Of a stretch of 64,000 nt of DNA, positions 57,900 to 64,000 are shown piece by piece; position 1 is the stretch's first letter, and every line of letters begins with the position of its first letter. Origin of the DNA: an uncultured Shewanella sp. (GTDB taxonomy: Bacteria > Pseudomonadota > Gammaproteobacteria > Enterobacterales > Shewanellaceae); NCBI RefSeq assembly GCF_947491715.1, contig NZ_CANLKR010000008.1, positions 62,001 to 126,000 on the forward strand, in the 5' to 3' direction. The translations under genes were made by a program, and so were the position numbers. Under the pieces are notes generated by a model that had not been told where the DNA came from, ran no database searches, and worked only from the letters and a program-made list of their open reading frames with translations.

Positions 57900-59210
57900 C
57901 TAAATATCAACTTTTACTGTATCACTTTCTTCTACAATAAAAGTCGTTAATTCCCCATGACTCTGTTTCGTTAATCGAAGCCAATCAGTTTCCAACAAAC
58001 GCACAGACAAAATGCAATTTCCGAATTCGTCATATTCCTTTGCTTGTATGGCATCCAGCCGATAAAACCCCCCAAGATAATGCCCTGCACTGGCTGGAAT
58101 TCGCAATGTAAATTGACTAATTGCTTTCCCAACTAAGGCATTAATGGCCTCTTGTAACAGCGTTAAACCTTGTTGCTTTTGTGCAGAAACCCAAACTCGC
58201 ATAGGTTTTCCCTCATCATCATAATCGATATGAGGGCTCACATCATCAAGCAAGTCTATCTTATTACAGACTATCAATTGTGGTATATCATCAGCTTCAA
58301 TTTCTTTCAGTACATTTTGCACTTGTTCGAAATTGTCTCCCATATTCTCATCTGCACAATCAATAATATGCAATAACAAATCAGCCTGGCGAGTTTCTTG
58401 TAGTGTTGCTTTAAATGCGGCGACGAGATCATGAGGCAAATGCCGAATAAAGCCAACAGTATCAGCCAAAATGACACTACCATCATCCAAATCCAATTTT
58501 CTTAATGTGGGATCTAAGGTCGCAAAGAGTTGATCCGCTGCATACACCTCAGATAATGTCAGCGCATTAAATAAGGTCGACTTACCGGCATTGGTATACC
58601 CCACTAAAGAAACTGTCGCTAAATCACTTCGATTACGCGCACGCCTACTTTGCTCCCTTTGTTTGTCGACTTTGGCGAGACGTTTATTGATGGCTTTAAT
58701 TCGACCTCTTAATAAACGTCTATCCGTTTCAAGCTGAGTCTCACCCGGCCCACGCATACCAATACCACCTTTTTGCCTCTCTAAATGCGTCCATCCTCTA
58801 ATAAGGCGTGTTGACATGTGGCGCAATTGCGCTAGCTCCACTTGCAACTTTCCTTCATAGGTTCTGGCCCTTTGAGCAAAAATATCTAAAATCAAGGTGG
58901 TACGGTCTAATACGCGGCATTGGCATAAGTATTCAAGATTTCTCTCTTGAGCAGGACTTAATGCATGATTAAAAATCACCACATTGGCCTCTGTTGCGGC
59001 AACCATTGCAGCGAGTTCTTCAGCCTTTCCTGAACCGACAAAATATTTTCTGTCTGGAGAACGACGACTTGCTGTAATAACGCCAATAGACTGGGCTCCC
59101 GCTGACTCAACTAATAACTGCAGCTCAAGGAGATCTTCTCTACTATCTTCATCAGAAAAATCAACATGAACCAGTACAGCATTTTCACCAGCCTCATAAC
59201 GATCAAACAA
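57900..59210 (-). CDS. hflX: Ribosome-associated GTPase HflX
   Basis: A 436-aa GTPase. The start is TTG at 59210, supported by AAGGAG 8 nt upstream and by the MFDRYEAGE N-terminus as in E. coli HflX. It has an N-terminal nucleotide-binding domain (SGKAEELAAMV), a coiled coil (about 150-190) and a G domain with GYTNAGKSTLFNAL, DTVGFIRHLPHDLVAAF and NKIDLL. It splits stalled 70S ribosomes, for example after heat stress. Lies between hfq and hflK. Confidence 0.96.
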   Translation of the reverse strand: MFDRYEAGENAVLVHVDFSDEDSREDLLELQLLVESAGAQSIGVITASRRSPDRKYFVGSGKAEELAAMVAATEANVVIFNHALSPAQERNLEYLCQCRVLDRTTLILDIFAQRARTYEGKLQVELAQLRHMSTRLIRGWTHLERQKGGIGMRGPGETQLETDRRLLRGRIKAINKRLAKVDKQREQSRRARNRSDLATVSLVGYTNAGKSTLFNALTLSEVYAADQLFATLDPTLRKLDLDDGSVILADTVGFIRHLPHDLVAAFKATLQETRQADLLLHIIDCADENMGDNFEQVQNVLKEIEADDIPQLIVCNKIDLLDDVSPHIDYDDEGKPMRVWVSAQKQQGLTLLQEAINALVGKAISQFTLRIPASAGHYLGGFYRLDAIQAKEYDEFGNCILSVRLLETDWLRLTKQSHGELTTFIVEESDTVKVDI

Positions 59211-59227
59211 AAAGCAAACTCCTTAAA

Positions 59228-59512
<285 letters not shown>

Positions 59513-59602
59513 TCATTTCCTTTTTATGTAATATTCAGTAATAAATCTAATAAAGAAAACTTTATTGTTTGGTTTTAGTATTATACAGCTGTAGCTAATA
59601 AG

Positions 59603-60529
59603 CTAGCGACATAGTCGCATTATTGTAGCAAGATTATTTTCCTCACCGCTTTCTAGCCAATGTAATTCTGGCCATCCTCGTAACCATGTTAGTTGACGCT
59701 TAGCCAATTGCCTAGTTGCGACGACAGCTTTTTCAACCATACTATCATATTCAATGTCACCATTTAGGTATTCCCAACATTGACGATAACCAACACAACG
59801 CATAGATGGTAAGTCTAAATGAAGATCCTCTCTGGCTTTCAACTTCCTCACTTCTTCAACAAACCCTTCAGCTAACATTCCATTAAATCTTTGTTCAATA
59901 GTCTTGTGTAACATCTTTCTATCGGTGGGCGCAATCGCAAATTGCACCACATCATAGGGAAAGGTATCAGATTTTGTTTGAGAAAGCTCCGTTAAAGAGC
60001 GCCCAGTGAGTCGATAGACTTCAATGGCACGTGACAAGCGTTGAGGATCATTAGGGTGGATCCTTGCCGCCGAAACGGGATCGAACACCATTAATTCATC
60101 GTGTAACGCTTGCCAGCCTTTCGTTTCAGCCTCAAGGGCTATTTGCTGACGCACCTTCTCATTCGCTGCAGGTAAAGGTGATAACCCTTCTAATAATGCT
60201 TTGAAATAAAGCATGGTTCCGCCCACTAGAAGGGGGATTTTTCCACGCTGTAAAATTATTTCAATTTCATTTAAAGCGTCTCGCCTAAAATCCGCTGCCG
60301 AGTAGCTTTCATTGGGCTCAATAATATTGATCAAACGATGAGGTGCACTTTGCAACTCATCTTCACTGGGTTTAGCCGTGCCAACATCCATGCCTTTATA
60401 AATTAAAGCTGAATCCACAGAGATAATTTCACAATTAAATTCCTTCACTAGCTTTATCGCTAATGCGGTTTTACCTGATGCCGTTGGTCCCATCAAGGTA
60501 ATGACTTTTTGGCCTATCTCTTTACTCAC
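59603..60529 (-). CDS. miaA: tRNA dimethylallyltransferase
   Basis: A 308-aa enzyme that adds a dimethylallyl group to A37 of tRNAs reading UNN codons. P-loop [14 protein letters not shown], the [17 protein letters not shown] motif and [19 protein letters not shown] are intact. The start is GTG at 60529 and overlaps the end of mutL by 8 nt, so translation is coupled. Confidence 0.97.
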   Translation of the reverse strand: MSKEIGQKVITLMGPTASGKTALAIKLVKEFNCEIISVDSALIYKGMDVGTAKPSEDELQSAPHRLINIIEPNESYSAADFRRDALNEIEIILQRGKIPLLVGGTMLYFKALLEGLSPLPAANEKVRQQIALEAETKGWQALHDELMVFDPVSAARIHPNDPQRLSRAIEVYRLTGRSLTELSQTKSDTFPYDVVQFAIAPTDRKMLHKTIEQRFNGMLAEGFVEEVRKLKAREDLHLDLPSMRCVGYRQCWEYLNGDIEYDSMVEKAVVATRQLAKRQLTWLRGWPELHWLESGEENNLATIMRLCR

Positions 60530-62453
60530 TCGACTTCTCTTTTAACCATGCTTGCCAGGGGAGTCTGACAGCTTGCTTTGATGTTACTTGCTGTTGAACC
60601 TTTTCATCCAACGCAATCCATTTCAACCATACCTCGCTAGGTGCGGTAAACTTCACCACAGCGGCTTTTGCTAACCAAGTGACTAAAGCAACGTCATTAG
60701 GCTCTTCAAACCTTATCCATTGTAATAAATCAGGAATAAGCGTCGCTAATTGAGTATCCCTTAAATATGGGGGCACTTTCTTGATTATCAACTGCCCAAG
60801 TCGAATTGTTAGCTCTATTCCCAATTTTTTAAACCACAGCGCTCTTAAGTTAAGGGTATCGGCCCAATCAGGATCCGCGGTAATAGAAACAGGCATCAAT
60901 AAAGGCTGCCCAACAAGACCATCAGCTAACTTATTCTCAATTTCATTATGTAATACAACTTGCTGAATATCCTTTATCTTCAGCATTAATAACTCATCAT
61001 TGCAAGTTATTACCCAATAATCTTGTGCTAAAACCGCAGGCATAGGTTCATTTGGCAACGCATTTTCTCTTAACCCGCCAACTGATGGCGTCGTCGTCAA
61101 CAAAGCGCCATAAGCCGCAATTTCTGTACGCGAGGGAAGATCAACGGGTTGCCTTTGAGCCGCCGTCGACAAAGAGGCCGTTGGCATTGCCTTTAAATGC
61201 TTCTCCTCTTCTTGCCCAACATTCATATCTGAGTGATAACGATTGAGCTGATTATTTTCAGTTGTGTGAGCTGTATGTTCCCTTAACTCTAACGCGGTTT
61301 GCGCGTTTTTATTTTCTCCAATTGAATCAGCGAGCGTTGATTGAGCTGAATGAGCCTGCTCTTGCTTAAGTGAAGCATCCACCACGCTGTATACATTTGA
61401 TGCCGTCTCAACAGACTCTTGACTCGAGGAACGGGTCTCTTCAAGGGGCTCATCGCCATGAATTTGTGTTAACGCCGATTGTAATGCCTGTAATATGAAA
61501 TCATGTACATAGCGACTCTGATGAAATCTCACTTCATGTTTTGCGGGGTGCACATTGACATCAACTTGAAATGGGTCAATGCCTAACATCAATACATAAC
61601 TGGGATTGACCGCAATATTCAACTCACTGAACGCCTGTCTAACAGCATGATTGACCAGTCTGTCACGTATAAGACGGCCATTAACATAAAAGTATTGAGT
61701 ATCTGCATGATTGAGATGGATCTCAGGTGATTGTAAGTACCCTTGAAGCTTGAGATCACCATGTTCACAATCTATCGCTAATGCCGTTTCTGAAAATGCC
61801 TTGCCACAAACTTGCCCTAAACGCTGTAAATATTGCGCTTGATTAGTCGTACCTTGATAATTTCTGACTACTTTACCATTATGTTTCAAGATAAAATGGA
61901 CATCTCTTCGTACCAAAACGATCCGCTTCAACCATTCATCAATATGGGTGAACTCCGTCTTATCACTCTTTAAAAAACGGCGTCTAGCAGGGGTATTAAA
62001 AAACAAGTCCATAACTTCGATGCTAGTTCCAACAGGATGTGCTGCAGGCAATACCTCAACTGCCATCTCTATCCCTTGTGTCTTAGCTTGCCAAGCCTGC
62101 GCTTGCTCTAAGGTATTGGATGTTAACGTCAACCGAGAAACAGAGCTAATACTTGCTAGCGCCTCTCCTCTAAAACCAAAACTTAAAATAGCATCAAGAT
62201 CATCTAAACTGCTCAATTTAGACGTCGCATGACGAGATAGCGCTAATGTCAGATCTTCTTTGACGATACCTACGCCATTATCCCGAATACGGATTAATTT
62301 ACTGCCACCTTTTTCGATATCGATATTAATTTGAGTGGCACCCGCATCGAGAGCGTTTTCAACCAGCTCTTTAATCACTGAAGCAGGCCGCTCCACCACT
62401 TCACCCGCTGCAATTTGGTTTGCCAATTGCGGAGATAGCTTGAGTATCGTCAT
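60522..62453 (-). CDS. mutL: DNA mismatch repair protein MutL
   Basis: A 643-aa protein. The GHKL ATPase domain ([43 protein letters not shown]) is followed by the transducer domain. A low-complexity linker (about 335-440) and the C-terminal dimerisation domain follow. No endonuclease DQHA motif is seen, as in E. coli-type MutL used with MutH. ATG start. Confidence 0.97.
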   Translation of the reverse strand: MTILKLSPQLANQIAAGEVVERPASVIKELVENALDAGATQINIDIEKGGSKLIRIRDNGVGIVKEDLTLALSRHATSKLSSLDDLDAILSFGFRGEALASISSVSRLTLTSNTLEQAQAWQAKTQGIEMAVEVLPAAHPVGTSIEVMDLFFNTPARRRFLKSDKTEFTHIDEWLKRIVLVRRDVHFILKHNGKVVRNYQGTTNQAQYLQRLGQVCGKAFSETALAIDCEHGDLKLQGYLQSPEIHLNHADTQYFYVNGRLIRDRLVNHAVRQAFSELNIAVNPSYVLMLGIDPFQVDVNVHPAKHEVRFHQSRYVHDFILQALQSALTQIHGDEPLEETRSSSQESVETASNVYSVVDASLKQEQAHSAQSTLADSIGENKNAQTALELREHTAHTTENNQLNRYHSDMNVGQEEEKHLKAMPTASLSTAAQRQPVDLPSRTEIAAYGALLTTTPSVGGLRENALPNEPMPAVLAQDYWVITCNDELLMLKIKDIQQVVLHNEIENKLADGLVGQPLLMPVSITADPDWADTLNLRALWFKKLGIELTIRLGQLIIKKVPPYLRDTQLATLIPDLLQWIRFEEPNDVALVTWLAKAAVVKFTAPSEVWLKWIALDEKVQQQVTSKQAVRLPWQAWLKEKSSE

Positions 62454-62502
62454 AAAAATACTTCCAACCTTTTCAACAAGATTAAGCGTAAAGTCAGCTT
62501 AA

Positions 62503-63819
62503 TCATGCCTTAGGAATAATTAATTTTTGTCCTATCCGTAATCCATCCGATTTCAAGCGATTCGCTTTTTTAATGCTGGCCATAGAAACACGATAACGTT
62601 GTGCTAATACTGATAAGGATTCACCTTTTCTGACAGTGTGGCGCGTTTGAGATTGACTCGCAAAATAAGAGTTGGTGGGCGGATAGGCCTTAAAATAGGA
62701 CACAACACCTTTATAAACGGCATTGGCTAAATTCGTTTGATGTTCCCTTTGAGTCAATAATTTTGCTTCTCGTGCATTTGAAATAAAACCAGTTTCGACC
62801 AAAATCGAGGGAATATCGGGTGATTTCAATACAGCAAAACTTGCCGATTCCGGTTTATTTTTATGTAATTGTGTGACTTTACCTAGATTACTTAACACTT
62901 TTCCAGCCACATTATGACTCATTGCCATAGATCTATCCATCGACATATCTAACAAGGTCATGGCTAGATATTGTTCATTATCGGTGTTTTTAATAATTTC
63001 ACCCGCGCCACCTAATAACTCTGAGTGCTTTTCCTTTTTTTCTAACCAACGACCAATTTCACTGTTTGCTCGCCGCATAGACAACACCCACACAGAAGCA
63101 CCTTTTGGCCTAGGAGAAGTAAACGCATCGGCATGGATAGAAATGAGTAAATCAGCTTTACTGTTTCGTGCGATTTCTGACCGTTTATTTAAATTGACAA
63201 AATAATCACCGGTTCGTGTCATGACGGCTTTCATTCCGGGTGTTGCATTAATTTTCTTAGCCACTTTCTTTGCAATTTGCAACACCACTCTTTTCTCATA
63301 GACACCGGATGCTCCGATAGATCCTGGATCGTCTCCACCATGACCTGCATCAATTGCCACAATAATATCGCGCATTTTTTTCGGTACAGTCAGACTCTTA
63401 CTTTTGGCCGCTTGACTATCATCTAAATCCACCACTAAACGGTTGCCGTAAGGAGCCGTGGGAGATAAAGAAAACAAATTAGCTTTAACGGGCTTAGTGA
63501 GATCAATAACAAGACGCAATGTCCCCTTTTTTGGAGGAGTGCTGATCCTAATACCTTTGACAATTTTACTGTTGTTAGCAATCTTTTTTAGGTTAACCGA
63601 AGTGGCTCCCCCTTTTAAATCAACAACCACGCGATAAGGATTGGTTAAAGTAAAATGAGAGTATTGTGGCGAAGCACTCAAATCAAATACCACTCGGGTC
63701 GATTCTGGTGCCGCCCAAATTCTGACACCAACCAGTTTATTCGCGGCATAAGAAGAAAGAGAAACAACACAGGTCAACAGTAAAATGACACATTGGGCCA
63801 AGCATTTATTTTTTTTCAT
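62503..63819 (-). CDS. amiB: N-acetylmuramoyl-L-alanine amidase AmiB
   Basis: The start is placed at the ATG at 63819, which overlaps the tsaE stop by 4 nt (ATGA); a GTG four codons earlier is less likely. The 438-aa protein has a signal peptide (CLAQCVILLLTCVVSLSSYA), an AMIN domain (about 25-125, VGVRIWAAPESTRVVFDLS), the zinc amidase_3 domain (IDAGHGGDDPGSIGASG, SIHADAF, ILVETGFISN) and a C-terminal LysM (HTVRKGESLSVLAQRYRVS). It splits septal peptidoglycan during cell separation. Confidence 0.96.
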   Translation of the reverse strand: MKKNKCLAQCVILLLTCVVSLSSYAANKLVGVRIWAAPESTRVVFDLSASPQYSHFTLTNPYRVVVDLKGGATSVNLKKIANNSKIVKGIRISTPPKKGTLRLVIDLTKPVKANLFSLSPTAPYGNRLVVDLDDSQAAKSKSLTVPKKMRDIIVAIDAGHGGDDPGSIGASGVYEKRVVLQIAKKVAKKINATPGMKAVMTRTGDYFVNLNKRSEIARNSKADLLISIHADAFTSPRPKGASVWVLSMRRANSEIGRWLEKKEKHSELLGGAGEIIKNTDNEQYLAMTLLDMSMDRSMAMSHNVAGKVLSNLGKVTQLHKNKPESASFAVLKSPDIPSILVETGFISNAREAKLLTQREHQTNLANAVYKGVVSYFKAYPPTNSYFASQSQTRHTVRKGESLSVLAQRYRVSMASIKKANRLKSDGLRIGQKLIIPKA

Positions 63820-64000
63820 TCTTTTATACACGACAATATACGACAGCCTTCATCTGTTTTAGCATTCAAAATGATTGTCCGTTCTAGTCCATCGTATTGC
63901 ATTAAAATCGCTAAATCAGCCTCAGGGATCATTCCAAACCCACGATCAGGCCATTCTATTAAACTGATCGTATTTTCAGTAAAATAGTCTCTTATCCCCA
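63816..64000 (-). CDS. tsaE: tRNA threonylcarbamoyladenosine biosynthesis protein TsaE, N-terminus cut by window edge
   Basis: The last 61 codons are visible (GIRDYFTENTISLIEWPDRG ... IPEADLAILMQY ... SCIKE). The LIEWPDRGxGxxPxADL motif is diagnostic for TsaE, the P-loop ATPase needed for t6A modification of tRNA. The P-loop lies outside the window. Coupled to amiB by a 4-nt overlap. Confidence 0.9.
   Translation of the reverse strand, partial: GIRDYFTENTISLIEWPDRGFGMIPEADLAILMQYDGLERTIILNAKTDEGCRILSCIKE

Overview
The window is a piece of a gammaproteobacterial chromosome of low to moderate GC content. It is most likely from Shewanella or a close relative (Shewanellaceae). The reasons are the gene order csrD/mshH - malic enzyme - rpmE - priA - argS - ftsN on the left, the block amiB-mutL-miaA-hfq-hflX-hflK-hflC-petABC-sspAB on the right, a yheV/yheS pair, and dispersed intergenic repeats of a kind I associate with that genus. 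The genus is inferred from synteny and protein character, without any database search. I see no rRNA, tRNA, CRISPR array, prophage or intact insertion sequence.

Left part (1-21 kb): a truncated CsrD-type regulator, NADP-type malic enzyme, ribosomal protein L31, a FimV-like envelope protein, priA, argS, ftsN, a small gluzincin-like protein, hldE, lpxL, a K+/H+ antiporter, an AFG1/ZapE ATPase and a DUF1501-DUF1800 pair. These are mostly housekeeping and envelope genes. Rho-independent terminators are shared between several convergent pairs.

Middle part (21-44.5 kb): more accessory. It holds a PEP-mutase-family enzyme, a two-gene A+T-rich polysaccharide module (HlyD-like protein plus BcsA-like glycosyltransferase), two DEAD-box helicases (dbpA, rhlE), two small DUF genes, and a secreted YD-repeat protein with a decayed extra repeat behind it. 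Next is a quinone/aldehyde-reductase cluster with MerR and LysR regulators. A compact three-gene operon follows: a 42-codon ORF, a 296-aa protein of unknown function and a ThiF/MoeB-like adenylating enzyme. After it come a secreted phosphodiesterase, a YefM antitoxin with a frameshifted YoeB toxin, a pseudogene with two in-frame stops, glf plus a DUF707 gene, and 1.2 kb of decayed tandem repeats.

Right part (44.5-64 kb): yheV and yheS, a DUF2390 gene, a lipoprotein and an S9 peptidase; then pabA, sspB-sspA, the cytochrome bc1 operon petABC, hflKC, hflX, hfq, miaA, mutL, amiB and the end of tsaE. Apart from pabA and the sspAB unit, the last block is conserved core: respiration, membrane protein quality control, RNA chaperone and tRNA modification, mismatch repair and cell-wall hydrolysis.

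Two inverted copies of a ~268-bp element with terminal inverted repeats (4.0 and 46.8 kb) and two copies of another dispersed repeat (5.8 and 36.1 kb) are the main non-coding features. The most interesting candidate for an undescribed system is the translationally coupled short ORF / unknown protein / ThiF-like operon at 36.3-38.1 kb. Its RiPP-like reading is speculative.
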